A stretch of 64,000 nucleotides of DNA, from assembly GCA_905234645.1 (NCBI GenBank), contig CAJOIS010000005.1:1-64000 (forward strand). The letters are read 5' to 3'. Made by a program: the position numbers and the translations under genes. The notes under the pieces are model-generated. The model was not told the origin of the DNA, ran no database searches, and was given only the letters and a program-made list of their open reading frames with translations. Positions within the stretch are counted from its first letter, which is position 1; every line of letters starts with the position of its first letter. This stretch comes from an uncultured Bacteroidales bacterium (GTDB lineage: Bacteria > Bacteroidota > Bacteroidia > Bacteroidales > F082). Below are positions 31,309 to 39,776 of this stretch, one piece after another.

Positions 31309-33732
31309 TTAAAACTTCAACGTCAAATTTCCTATCACGCTGAACCCTGCCATCGGGATGAAACCGATTTGATAGTAGCGGTTGTCGTTGGGATGACCGT
31401 AGCTATCGCAGATAGCCGAATAGACCCAGCCGCTGGCAGCGTAGCGCTTGTTGAAAATGTTGTTGAAGCTTATGCTTATTACGGCTTCCTTGGGGAGGCT
31501 CCCAGGTTTCATGGTGTAACTGAGGTTCACATTCGACGTGGAGAAGGCTGGCAACGAGCGGTCGATGTTCTGTGTGTTGTCGAGATACATCCTCGAGACG
31601 TAGTTGGTGTGCCAAGTGGCCTGGAAGCCCTTGTGGTGGAAGGTGATGAAGCCATTGAGGATGGCGGAAGGCGAGAAGGCCAAAGTTGAGTTGTCGTAGT
31701 GGATGACATCAAAACCGTCGCCATCGTAGGCATTTCCGCTGGCATCAACGTTGCCTTCCCAATCGTCCCAGTTCTCAACATATTCGTCGAAGTCCTTGAT
31801 CTTGTTCTGGCTCAGGGCAGCATTGGCCTCAATAGTCAACCATTTGGTTGGATTCACGCCAGCCTGCAACTCAACGCCCATACGGTATGAGTCTTTAATG
31901 TTGGTGGTGAGGGCTTCGCCAATGTCGCTGACCGCACCCGTCTGCACAAACTGGTCGGTGTAGTCCATATAATAAAGGTTGGCACCGGCCTGCCAGATGC
32001 GTCCGTTGTAATTGTAGCCTAATTCATAGTCAAGGAGTCGTTCGGGCTTTGGGAAAGGATAGGAACCGTTGTCAGTGAAGTTGTTGCGTTCGGGCTCGCG
32101 GTGGCTCATGGCCACGGATGCGTAGGCGTGATGACCGCCACAATCAAAGGAGATTCCGCCCTTGGGGTTGAAGAAGGGGTAAGTCTCATGGATGTTGAGT
32201 TCCTGGTTGTAGTATTGGCTGTCTTCTTCGTAGAATTTGTCGTTGATGCCCGTGGTTTTATAGTCCACATAACGGAACTGCATGTCACCGAAGACGGTCC
32301 AATGGTCGCAGAAGGTATAGGCAGCTTTGACAAAAGCGCTCCCGTCCAGTTTGCTGGCATCGGAGTCGTAGTATTTGTAGTCGCCATTGGCGAGATACTT
32401 GTTCGCCACGCCTTCATTGGCAATGTAGGTCACATAGCCGAAGTGGTTGCCTTGGAAGTTTTGCGCAGAGATTCCGCCAATGATGTTCCAATGCGCGTCG
32501 CTGTATTTGGTGTACCAAACGAGGCCGTAGGTGTCTTGCCTGAGGCCTTTTTTGCGGACGAAGTCGGTTTTCTTCACTTTGTTGCCTTCGTCGTCGGTGT
32601 AAGTCATGCCGAACTTTGAGAGTTTGTTGTTGGGACGGAACTCCTCATAATAGCCGTAGCCGTAGGTGTAATGCAGGGTGGCCGTCGTCGACCAGTGCTC
32701 GTTGATTTCCCAGGCGGCTGAGAGGAGGTTATGGTCCTGCCAGAAGTTGTCGGTAGTGCGGTCCCAATAATTACCATCGTTCAACTGGTAACGTGCGGTC
32801 AAATAGTTACCGTTCTCGTCTTGAGCGAAGTTGCCGTCTTCGTCGGTGACGAGGTATTCGTATAACGAGTTGTATTGTCCCAAGCCCACGTTGTACATGT
32901 CAGCGTAGGTCTTGATGCCTGTGTGGATGCCATATGTACCGTCCATAAGGCTCATGTCGTTGCTACCTGCCGTCACACCGTTCCAGGCTTGGCCTGTCTT
33001 TTCGAAATTGCCGATGTTCTTGTAACGGAGGATGAAGTTTTTGCCCATCCAAGTGAAGCCACCATAATAACTGCCGCTACGGCCCTTGGTGCCGTGGACG
33101 AAGCCTTCAGTGTTGGTCTCGTGGTAGGCGCCGTCGATGATAAGGTGTTTCCATAACAGGCCTGTCGATGCTTTTGCGCCAAAGTTTACCGTGCTGAAAG
33201 AACCGTATGAACCTGTGATTTCGGCACTTGGTTCCAAGGAAGGCTTTGCCGTTGTCAAGGAAATCGTTCCGCCAAAGGCACCGTCACCGTTGGTAGAGGT
33301 GCCCACGCCACGTTGGATTTGCACCGAGCCCAGCAGCGCGCCATAGCTGTTCATATTGGCCCAGAATACGCACTGGTCTTCGGGTGAGTTGAGCGACACG
33401 CCGTCGAGGGTAACGTTGATACGCGAGTCGCCAGCGCCACGGATGCGCATGTAGGATGTGCCAGATCCAACGCCGTTCTCGCTCCAGGCGATGATGCCGG
33501 GTGTCTTGGCGAACAGGAAAGGCAGCTCTTGGCCTGTCTTTGAGAAATCGTTCAGTTCCACCTTTTCGAGGTTGGTGACGGCAAAAGGCGTGTTCTTTTG
33601 CACACGCACACCGCTGACGACCACTTCGTTAAGCTTTTCGAATTGAGTGGTGTCGTACACCACGTCGTTGTTTTGGGCATTCACATTTGCTGCAACAAAC
33701 AAAGCAGCGATACCAAAAAAGAATCTTTTCAT
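31309..33732 (-). CDS. TonB-dependent receptor under TPP riboswitch control (probable thiamine receptor)
   Basis: An 807-residue outer-membrane receptor. Signal peptide ending VAANVNAQ; plug residues about 30-150 with MRIRGAGDSRINVTLDGVSL and VQIQRGVGTSTNGDGAFGG; large barrel ending VIGNLTLKF. No N-terminal CarboxypepD-like domain. The 5' leader carries a TPP riboswitch (33783-33886), so the protein is made when thiamine pyrophosphate is scarce. It most likely imports thiamine or a precursor, as shown for comparable riboswitch-linked receptors in Bacteroides. No inner-membrane PnuT-like transporter or thiamine kinase lies next to it, so the rest of the route is elsewhere. Confidence 0.85.
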   Translation of the reverse strand: MKRFFFGIAALFVAANVNAQNNDVVYDTTQFEKLNEVVVSGVRVQKNTPFAVTNLEKVELNDFSKTGQELPFLFAKTPGIIAWSENGVGSGTSYMRIRGAGDSRINVTLDGVSLNSPEDQCVFWANMNSYGALLGSVQIQRGVGTSTNGDGAFGGTISLTTAKPSLEPSAEITGSYGSFSTVNFGAKASTGLLWKHLIIDGAYHETNTEGFVHGTKGRSGSYYGGFTWMGKNFILRYKNIGNFEKTGQAWNGVTAGSNDMSLMDGTYGIHTGIKTYADMYNVGLGQYNSLYEYLVTDEDGNFAQDENGNYLTARYQLNDGNYWDRTTDNFWQDHNLLSAAWEINEHWSTTATLHYTYGYGYYEEFRPNNKLSKFGMTYTDDEGNKVKKTDFVRKKGLRQDTYGLVWYTKYSDAHWNIIGGISAQNFQGNHFGYVTYIANEGVANKYLANGDYKYYDSDASKLDGSAFVKAAYTFCDHWTVFGDMQFRYVDYKTTGINDKFYEEDSQYYNQELNIHETYPFFNPKGGISFDCGGHHAYASVAMSHREPERNNFTDNGSYPFPKPERLLDYELGYNYNGRIWQAGANLYYMDYTDQFVQTGAVSDIGEALTTNIKDSYRMGVELQAGVNPTKWLTIEANAALSQNKIKDFDEYVENWDDWEGNVDASGNAYDGDGFDVIHYDNSTLAFSPSAILNGFITFHHKGFQATWHTNYVSRMYLDNTQNIDRSLPAFSTSNVNLSYTMKPGSLPKEAVISISFNNIFNKRYAASGWVYSAICDSYGHPNDNRYYQIGFIPMAGFSVIGNLTLKF

Positions 33733-33782
33733 CTTTTTACTTTTAGTTTACCAAATGTGAAGGGGAGGTTTGAAAATATCCA

Positions 33783-33886
33783 ATCCCTACGCCGGCATTA
33801 CCCGGATCAGGTTAGAGGGTATGATCTCAGCCTTTTCACCCTGCTCCTCATTCCGTGAAAACGGAAAGCAGGGAAGGCACCCCTTT
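33783..33886 (-). promoter_or_regulatory. TPP (thiamine pyrophosphate) riboswitch, THI element
   Basis: On the minus strand the conserved THI-box segments appear in order: GGGGTGCC at the 5' end, a variable hairpin (CTTTCCGTTTTCACGGAAT region), CTGAGATCATACCC, ACCTGATCCGGGTAATGCCG and GTAGGGA at the 3' end. These form the two-arm TPP aptamer. The aptamer starts just after the transcription start and ends about 50 bases before ATG 33732. With TPP bound it should reduce expression of the receptor, probably by hiding the translation start, since no strong terminator hairpin follows. Confidence 0.95.
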
Positions 33887-33898
33887 GTTTTCCAGCGG

Positions 33899-33906
33899 CA
33901 AAAATA
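33899..33906 (-). promoter_or_regulatory. TAnnTTTG promoter (TATTTTTG) of the riboswitch transcript
   Basis: Minus-strand box 12 bases before the first aptamer nucleotides. Confidence 0.6.
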
Positions 33907-33927
33907 GAACTTTTTTCTATTCGCCAA

Positions 33928-35028
33928 TCAAAATCCTACAAAATAACACAGATAGCCGAACGCTGCGGCGACAAAGACGTTGACAATCTTTGCTTTAAGG
34001 AAGCTCCTTTTGCTCTCGGCAAGCAGCGGTAGCGAGGCGTGACCGTCCTGAGAGATGCTGCTGGCCAACAGTACCGAGAAAGGTACTATGCCTGTGGCAA
34101 ACAAGGTGACGAACAGCAGGTGCGGACCCGACTCGGGGATGATACCGACTAAGACAGCCAACAGGATCATCCATGGGATGTTGTTGCTGATGAGGGTCTC
34201 AATGTCGAAGTAGTGCAACCCGACTTGGATGACAAGCAGTGCGCCAAAGGTCCAAAGGAAGATACTCAAGAAGTGCTTGCGGATGATGTGTTCCCACAGG
34301 TGTTCCTTGACAAGGTGCTCGGGTGCCGTGGCGATAAACCACACCACGAAGAGACTCACTACAGCGAAAATCAAATTCATCCAGTATTCGTCAAAGATGT
34401 TCAGTTGGGTATGGATGGTCTCCACGGCCTCTTCGTGCTCATGTTCGTGTTCCAACATGCCAAAAGCCAAGGCCACAATGAAAAGAATGACGCCGAGCAG
34501 CAAGGCTATGCGTTCAGCACTGGCATGCTTCATGTTACGGAAGGAGGCCTTCTCGGGTTTGTGTGTCCCGTGATGGTCGTCTTCCTCATGAATCAGGAAG
34601 CCGTTTTCACAGCCATCTTGTTTGACTATCTTGTTCGCATTGGCAAACCTATCCACCATCCAGCCAACAAGGATGGCGACAACAAACAAGAAGCCCATCA
34701 GAATGAGTGCCGCCTTGGGAATCATGGCGAGCATGACGAAGGCTTCGTCGCCCGACGAGGCAATCATCATGGCAATCAACGCGCCGAAACTCAGGAGTTT
34801 GTGCGAGTACATTGACACGGCAGCGAAACCGCCCATGCAGCCTGGGATGATGCCCAAGCCCGCACCCACGACGACCTGGCCGAAGTGGTTTTGGCGCAGC
34901 TTCGTGAACCATTTGCCGTGTGAGTGGATGTTGACATACTCAATCATCAGCATCATGATAATCACCAAGCCGGTGATTAAAATGCTGTTTCTCAGCACAT
35001 CCAGAAACAAATCCAAAAAGTCGTGCAT
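33928..35028 (-). CDS. ArsP_2-family 10-TM heavy-metal exporter (putative manganese transporter)
   Basis: A 366-residue polytopic membrane protein with about ten helices in two halves. The first half holds GLGIIPGCMGGFAAV and the second GIIPESGPHLLF, the duplicated glycine/proline motif of the ArsP_2 'putative heavy-metal exporter/manganese transporter' family. Two His/acid-rich loops, EEDDHHGTH and EHEHEHEEAVETIH, probably sense or bind the metal. The start is taken at MHDFLDLF (35028), because the promoter box at 35047-35054 overlaps the earlier ATG at 35049. It lies upstream of the thiamine receptor on the same strand, but that gene has its own promoter. Confidence 0.78.
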   Translation of the reverse strand: MHDFLDLFLDVLRNSILITGLVIIMMLMIEYVNIHSHGKWFTKLRQNHFGQVVVGAGLGIIPGCMGGFAAVSMYSHKLLSFGALIAMMIASSGDEAFVMLAMIPKAALILMGFLFVVAILVGWMVDRFANANKIVKQDGCENGFLIHEEDDHHGTHKPEKASFRNMKHASAERIALLLGVILFIVALAFGMLEHEHEHEEAVETIHTQLNIFDEYWMNLIFAVVSLFVVWFIATAPEHLVKEHLWEHIIRKHFLSIFLWTFGALLVIQVGLHYFDIETLISNNIPWMILLAVLVGIIPESGPHLLFVTLFATGIVPFSVLLASSISQDGHASLPLLAESKRSFLKAKIVNVFVAAAFGYLCYFVGF

Positions 35029-35046
35029 GGTGTGAAAAATGAGCGG

Positions 35047-35070
35047 CAAAAATAAAAAGTTTTATCTTTG
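35047..35070. promoter_or_regulatory. divergent TAnnTTTG promoters for the metal exporter and rimM
   Basis: TATTTTTG at 35047-35054 on the minus strand and TATCTTTG at 35063-35070 on the plus strand, 8 bases apart. This is the same tight back-to-back arrangement as at 8680-8707. Confidence 0.6.
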
Positions 35071-35085
35071 CAGCAAAATTAAAAA

Positions 35086-35153
35086 GACGCGAGACTGCGA
35101 GACACGAGACACGAGTTTGTTGTCCCGCGTCCCGAAGTCCCGCGTCCCGAGTC
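35086..35153. repeat. GC-rich imperfect repeat in the rimM leader
   Basis: Tandem variants of CGAGACACGAGA on the left half and CCCGCGTCCCGAAGT on the right half form an imperfect inverted arrangement inside the 5' leader of rimM. It looks like an inserted low-complexity repeat; a role in leader folding is possible. Confidence 0.5.
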
Positions 35154-35159
35154 ATTATT

Positions 35160-35684
35160 ATGAAAAAAGAAGATTGTTTTTACCTGGGCAAAATTGTCAA
35201 GACGCACGGCTTGAAAGGGGAGGTGACTATGAAAATCGATGCCGACGACCCGTCCGCATATCTCGAAATGAAGCATTTCTTCCTTGAAATTAATAAGGTG
35301 TTGACGCCATTCTTCGTGGAGAAGATTACGCCTAGTGGCGACAAGTTCTATGTGGCCATCCAGGACATCAAGACGATCGAAACGGCGCAGAACCTGGTCG
35401 GGAAGACGGTCTACCTTCCGATGGAGATGCTGCCCAAACTCAGCGGCAAGCAGTTCTATTACCATGAGATTGTGGGCTTCACGGTGGTCGACATGGAGAA
35501 AGGTGAGTTGGGACCCGTCACAGAGGTGTTGGAATACCCTACTCAGGCCATCCTTCAAATAATAAAAGACAAGAAAGAGGTTCTTGTTCCCATCCTCGAT
35601 CATGTCATCCAGAATGTCGACAGAGATAAGAAAATACTTACGATAACCGCCCCTGAAGGACTGATAGACATGTACTTGCAATGA
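35160..35684 (+). CDS. rimM: 16S rRNA processing protein RimM
   Basis: A 174-residue RimM, which assists maturation of the 30S subunit head by binding ribosomal protein uS19. N-terminal beta-barrel with LGKIVKTHGLKGEVTMKI, then the PRC-like barrel with FYYHEIVGFTVVDMEKGELG and the end motif KILTITAPEGLIDMYLQ. Length and architecture are normal. Its stop overlaps the next start by 4 bp (ATGA), coupling it to the tRNA methyltransferase gene. In many bacteria rimM sits with rpsP and trmD; here it does not. Confidence 0.94.
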   Translation: MKKEDCFYLGKIVKTHGLKGEVTMKIDADDPSAYLEMKHFFLEINKVLTPFFVEKITPSGDKFYVAIQDIKTIETAQNLVGKTVYLPMEMLPKLSGKQFYYHEIVGFTVVDMEKGELGPVTEVLEYPTQAILQIIKDKKEVLVPILDHVIQNVDRDKKILTITAPEGLIDMYLQ

Positions 35685-36394
35685 CCGATGCGCGCCCCTT
35701 CCATTTCAAGCATTTCAGCCTCTTTCATCACCGATCGACGATGAAGGTGGGTACCGATGCCATTTTGCTCGGACGCTGGGTGGAGGTGAGTCCTACGGAT
35801 GTGGTTTTGGACATCGGCACGGGTTGCGGATTGTTGCCATTAATGCTTTCGCAAAAAGTGGTTGCCCATGTGGATGCTGTCGACATCGACAAAGCTTCCA
35901 TCGACGAGGCGACTGTCAATTTTGAGGCTTCGCAATGGCACGAACATTTGAAGGCCTATCATTCCGACATTGTTGATTTCCAAACCGATAAAAAGTACGA
36001 TTTGATCGTTTCCAACCCACCGTTTTTCAATCGTTACTCCAAGTGTGACTCGGACAGAAAAAGCCGTGCGCGTCACAATGACGCAGGATTGTCGTATGCC
36101 ACGATATGTTCCGTAGTTGGCAGGTTGTTGCGGCCTGAAGGACGCTTCTCATTGGTGCTGCCGGTGAACGTGTCGGATGCGTTTTTGGAGGAAGCAGAGA
36201 AGAAAGGGCTTCATTTACACAAACGGATGACCATCATACCCATCGAGGGTAAGGAGCCCAATCGTTTCAATCTGGAACTGGGTTTCTCGAAAGTTGCTGA
36301 AATACAAGAGGAAATCTTCATCATCCGCGATGCGAACAACCAATTCACGCCACAATACCGTGAATTCCTGAAGGACTATTATCTGGGATTATGA
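35681..36394 (+). CDS. tRNA1(Val) adenine(37)-N6 methyltransferase-like (TrmN6/YfiC)
   Basis: A 237-residue class I methyltransferase: N-terminal FHFKHFSLFHHRSTMKVGTD (the KVGTDA element is typical of YfiC/TrmN6), SAM motif DIGTGCGLLPLML, and the catalytic N6-adenine motif NPPFF. It probably methylates A37 of tRNA1Val. Coupled to rimM by a 4-bp overlap, giving a small translation-related operon. It ends just before a palindromic repeat shared with the converging gene. Confidence 0.88.
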   Translation: MTDARPFHFKHFSLFHHRSTMKVGTDAILLGRWVEVSPTDVVLDIGTGCGLLPLMLSQKVVAHVDAVDIDKASIDEATVNFEASQWHEHLKAYHSDIVDFQTDKKYDLIVSNPPFFNRYSKCDSDRKSRARHNDAGLSYATICSVVGRLLRPEGRFSLVLPVNVSDAFLEEAEKKGLHLHKRMTIIPIEGKEPNRFNLELGFSKVAEIQEEIFIIRDANNQFTPQYREFLKDYYLGL

Positions 36395-36401
36395 TGAAAA
36401 A

Positions 36402-36427
36402 GGGCAGACACGCAGGTCTGCCCCTAC
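36402..36427. repeat. palindromic intergenic repeat, GTAGGGGC(A/G)GACC family, copy 1
   Basis: Perfect 8-bp stem GGGCAGAC/GTCTGCCC followed by CTAC. The complement reads GTAGGGGCAGACCTGCGTG and matches the copy at 57160-57185 at most positions. It lies between converging genes, followed by tandem CTCTAAACTCTACA units (36427-36450), and may act as a terminator. Confidence 0.65.
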
Positions 36428-36454
36428 TCTAAACTCTACACTCTAAACTCTACA

Positions 36455-37291
36455 CTAATTCTTCATTCCTTCCTTGTTCGCCTTGCTGCGGCGCTCGTTG
36501 AAGATGTACACCAAACGCAAAGTGATGCTGTTGTTGTATTGCAAACGGAGTCGGTTGTCAAGGCTTTGGTTTACGTCTCTATAGAACAATCTCGTCCTGA
36601 TGGGGCTCAGCGAATACTGGTAACGCAGTTCGGCATGGAAGCCTTCCCAGAGGCGCACCCTTAAGTCGGCACAGATGTTGAAGTCGTTGGCGCGATACGA
36701 GTTCGAATTGGCGACCACTGAGGAGATTTGAATCGTGTCAGGAAATCCGGAGGAATAAACGATGTCTGCCAGTTCGTCGATGTCTCTCACTCTGCTGATG
36801 TCGGGGAGGTTCTCTTCATTCTCCTTCCAATGCAGCCTGCCGTCACCCAAGGCGATACCCGTCGAAACGCCATTGTGCTTTTCATCGAGATATACGACGC
36901 GCCCGTAGGAAGCACCGATGCCAATGCTATAACGGTCCTTGTCGGTCAGATAAAGCATCAACGGAATCTCAGCGTAGTTGAGTTTAAGGTTATAACGGCC
37001 TACATAAGCGCCTTGATGCAGTCTTAAGGAATCGCTTTTGCGTGCGCCTTTTTGGTTGAAGAGCACTTCAAGGCCGACATCCATGGTGAAATCCGAGACC
37101 TTTAAGATGGGGATCAAAGCACCGGCACCGGCATGGACACCGAATTTCCTATAGCCGTAACATTCGTCGCCATCGACCTGGCAGGCGTTGCCGCCGAAAA
37201 ACACCTCGCCCTTGACAATTTGTGCATGGAGCAGGGTGGGGGCGGCCACCAACAAAGCCAATACAACGGTGATTATTCTGAGTCTCTTCAT
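36455..37291 (-). CDS. PorT-like outer-membrane beta-barrel protein
   Basis: A 278-residue protein with signal peptide (…LVAAPTLLHAQ) and an eight-strand-type barrel: GVHAGAGALIPILKVSDF, LKLNYAEIPLMLYL, IGIGASYGRVVYL, HAELRYQYSLSPI and ITLRLVYIFNERR. The N-Y-A-E-I-P-L strand is a hallmark of the outer-membrane beta-barrel/PorT-like family. Some members are T9SS accessory proteins, but this cannot be claimed here. An atypical cytoplasmic-looking basic tail (RRSKANKEGMKN) follows the last strand. Confidence 0.75.
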   Translation of the reverse strand: MKRLRIITVVLALLVAAPTLLHAQIVKGEVFFGGNACQVDGDECYGYRKFGVHAGAGALIPILKVSDFTMDVGLEVLFNQKGARKSDSLRLHQGAYVGRYNLKLNYAEIPLMLYLTDKDRYSIGIGASYGRVVYLDEKHNGVSTGIALGDGRLHWKENEENLPDISRVRDIDELADIVYSSGFPDTIQISSVVANSNSYRANDFNICADLRVRLWEGFHAELRYQYSLSPIRTRLFYRDVNQSLDNRLRLQYNNSITLRLVYIFNERRSKANKEGMKN

Positions 37292-37367
37292 ATTCTTTCG
37301 ATTTTTAGGATTAACTGATTTGTCCTTGTTTTATTGCGAAACGGACTATAAAAATACAATTTCATTA

Positions 37368-39770
37368 TCAATTCAGTTGCTGTCCCGTCACAGTGTAGCG
37401 TTTTCCGTTCTTGATGATGACGATTTGTCCGTCTTCAAACACTTTCTGGACAGCGCTTTCCGTCGGTTCGCCATGGCTTTCGCCAACGCCGTAGTCTGTC
37501 TTCTCGATGAAGTCGGACCAAATGATATTCGACTCGATGCCATTGGCGTAGATCATGCTGATGCCGTAACGATACCATCCAGCGACAAGGTTTCCCCATG
37601 TCTCATCAGTATAGGACGAGCCTGAAAAACCATCATAAAGCATCTCCACGTTCTCTTCGCTGTCGGCGCGATAAAGTCGATATCCAATTATATGCGAAAG
37701 GTTGCTCCTGACTTCATAGATGTGGACGGTGTTGCCAATGACAACGAACAATGCCTCTTTCCCGTCGTATTGCCCCATGCAAGCTCCCATGCTGTCGCTA
37801 CTTTCTTCATAAGCGAGTAATGGACGGTCAAAGATGAAGTTGTTGTTGATGTCATAATCGTAGATCCCGAAATCTTTTGTCAGCAACAGGTGTGGATTTC
37901 CGTCTTGAGCAGTATAATAAGTGGTGCCGTATATGTATTCTGATAATGTCGGGCTGACCTTAAGTCTTTGGCCTTGGCGGTCAGAAAGCACAACCTGATA
38001 ATCACGATCAAGCCAAAAACCGTCACATTCAGGGTCGTATGTCATCGCTCCAAACCAGAAGCCCATCTCGGTGCTGTCGATGACCGTTTTGCTGTCGAAG
38101 TCGATTCTGTGAATCATTGAAAGCGCGGTTTCACCACCATTGCAGTAGAATTGGGATCCGTCGAAGGCAAGGCAAACGGGTCTAAGGGTCTTGTCGAGAT
38201 CGAACCGTTCAACCAAATCTCCGTCCATGGTGTATTTTCCGAACTCGAAAGGAGGGTTGTTCCATTCAGCGTATGTGACATAGATAAACTCACCGTCCGT
38301 GGCCATGCCGCCGAGTTCTTCGTCGATGTCAAACTTGTTCAAGAGTATCCATTCGGTATCAGCGCGGCCCCAGGTAAGGTTGATGCTTGTGCTGTTCGGA
38401 TTGCCAGCTTCGGGAGAATAGTTTGCCGTGATATTGCCGACGGGATATTGGCAGAAATAGGCCTCGAAATTGATGGTGTCGTCTTCAACACTAAAGGTGT
38501 AGGACAAAGCATTTGAGACGACCAAGCCATCTCTTTTCCAGTAAAGGAAATCAATGTCTGGAGCCGGCGTCACAGTCAAAGTACACTGAGCGCCAATATG
38601 ATATTCGCCCTCTCCTTCAATGGTACCCGCAGTTGCAGGAAAGGCGGTCGCGAAAACATGACAAGGCTCGTACTGAGGGATGATGTCAAGGATGGCAGAT
38701 TGGTTTCTATTGAAGGTATAGCCATTTGGATTCAGGTTGCCCATGGCGAAATAGCCGTTGGCTACGCCCCAGCCCCAGTTGAAATGCAGCATGTCGTTGC
38801 CGTCGTAACCGTCGCAAACGAAGGCATGGCCGCCATGGTTGCCGCTGCCATTACAATAAACCGGTCGCTGTAAATCGAGGTTGCCTTTCAATAAAGCCAG
38901 CCATTCTTCATCGTTGTATTTCGACCGCTTTTCGAAATGGATCTGTTTGGAATAGCTGAAATTGCGCACCATGGCGTTGGGCACATCGAGAGAACTGGCT
39001 CCCGAGCCATTTGTGGTGTAATACATGTCCACCGACACGCCGCAATGGTACAATAAGGTGGCCACGGCCTCGATTTCAGTTTCACTGGAAGCATCCGTCA
39101 GCGAATCAGGCATGTGCTCCCAATCGTATGTGGTACTGCCGAAGTCGGCAGAAAGCGAGACGCCGAGGTTATTATAGGAATGGGTGCCGAAACCCGTAGC
39201 GGGATATTTCCAATAGTGCATGATTTGTCCCATGGCCACAGCCACACAACCCACTTCTGCATGGTCACAAGGTAGCTTCGATAGGGTGGGACATAGACTG
39301 TTGTAAAGGCAGCCTTGGTGCCATTTCTCGGTCAGCAAAGGCTCGACAGATTTGGCGTTTTTGATGTCGTTGAGCCGTCCAGTGGCATTGATCAACTCCC
39401 ACTGTTTTGAGGTGGCTTCGTCCGCTGCAATATGGTTTTCGATGCCATATTGGATTCTTGCAACAAAACCTTGAAGATATTCCTCCATCTGCACGGGGAC
39501 ATTGTCCGGGTCGAAACGGCCTTCATGGGAATAGGCGATAATGGGGGACTCACAATCGTCGGCAGAAACGATGACGAAGCCGTCCGTGGTGTTGAAAACA
39601 TATAAGGCGGCAATGTCTTTGTCTGTAGAATATGTGGCAGAGGCCTGAAGGTCATGGGTTCCCATAAACTTGGAAGCGATGACCTTGGCGGTCTCCAAAT
39701 CGACGGGGCGGGCAAATGAACCAAGGAATAGCCCGAAAATTGCGAGGCAGAGTAATGGGGCTCTTTTCAT
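37368..39770 (-). CDS. secreted C10-family (streptopain-like) cysteine protease
   Basis: An 800-residue exported protein. Signal peptide MKRAPLLCLAIFGLFLGSFA; Spi-type inhibitory prodomain, residues about 22-125 (VSADDCESPIIAYSHEG); C10 catalytic domain about 140-365 with nucleophile Cys175 in EVGCVAVAMGQIMHYW and His315 in GGHAFVCDGYD; FNWGWG after it. The remaining 430 residues include a beta-propeller-like region and a short C-terminal sequence IVIIKNGKRYTVTGQQ found at the end of many Bacteroidota exported proteins. Likely degrades host or dietary protein. 6 bp downstream of tex, hence in its operon. Confidence 0.88.
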   Translation of the reverse strand: MKRAPLLCLAIFGLFLGSFARPVDLETAKVIASKFMGTHDLQASATYSTDKDIAALYVFNTTDGFVIVSADDCESPIIAYSHEGRFDPDNVPVQMEEYLQGFVARIQYGIENHIAADEATSKQWELINATGRLNDIKNAKSVEPLLTEKWHQGCLYNSLCPTLSKLPCDHAEVGCVAVAMGQIMHYWKYPATGFGTHSYNNLGVSLSADFGSTTYDWEHMPDSLTDASSETEIEAVATLLYHCGVSVDMYYTTNGSGASSLDVPNAMVRNFSYSKQIHFEKRSKYNDEEWLALLKGNLDLQRPVYCNGSGNHGGHAFVCDGYDGNDMLHFNWGWGVANGYFAMGNLNPNGYTFNRNQSAILDIIPQYEPCHVFATAFPATAGTIEGEGEYHIGAQCTLTVTPAPDIDFLYWKRDGLVVSNALSYTFSVEDDTINFEAYFCQYPVGNITANYSPEAGNPNSTSINLTWGRADTEWILLNKFDIDEELGGMATDGEFIYVTYAEWNNPPFEFGKYTMDGDLVERFDLDKTLRPVCLAFDGSQFYCNGGETALSMIHRIDFDSKTVIDSTEMGFWFGAMTYDPECDGFWLDRDYQVVLSDRQGQRLKVSPTLSEYIYGTTYYTAQDGNPHLLLTKDFGIYDYDINNNFIFDRPLLAYEESSDSMGACMGQYDGKEALFVVIGNTVHIYEVRSNLSHIIGYRLYRADSEENVEMLYDGFSGSSYTDETWGNLVAGWYRYGISMIYANGIESNIIWSDFIEKTDYGVGESHGEPTESAVQKVFEDGQIVIIKNGKRYTVTGQQLN

Positions 39771-39776
39771 GGTGTT

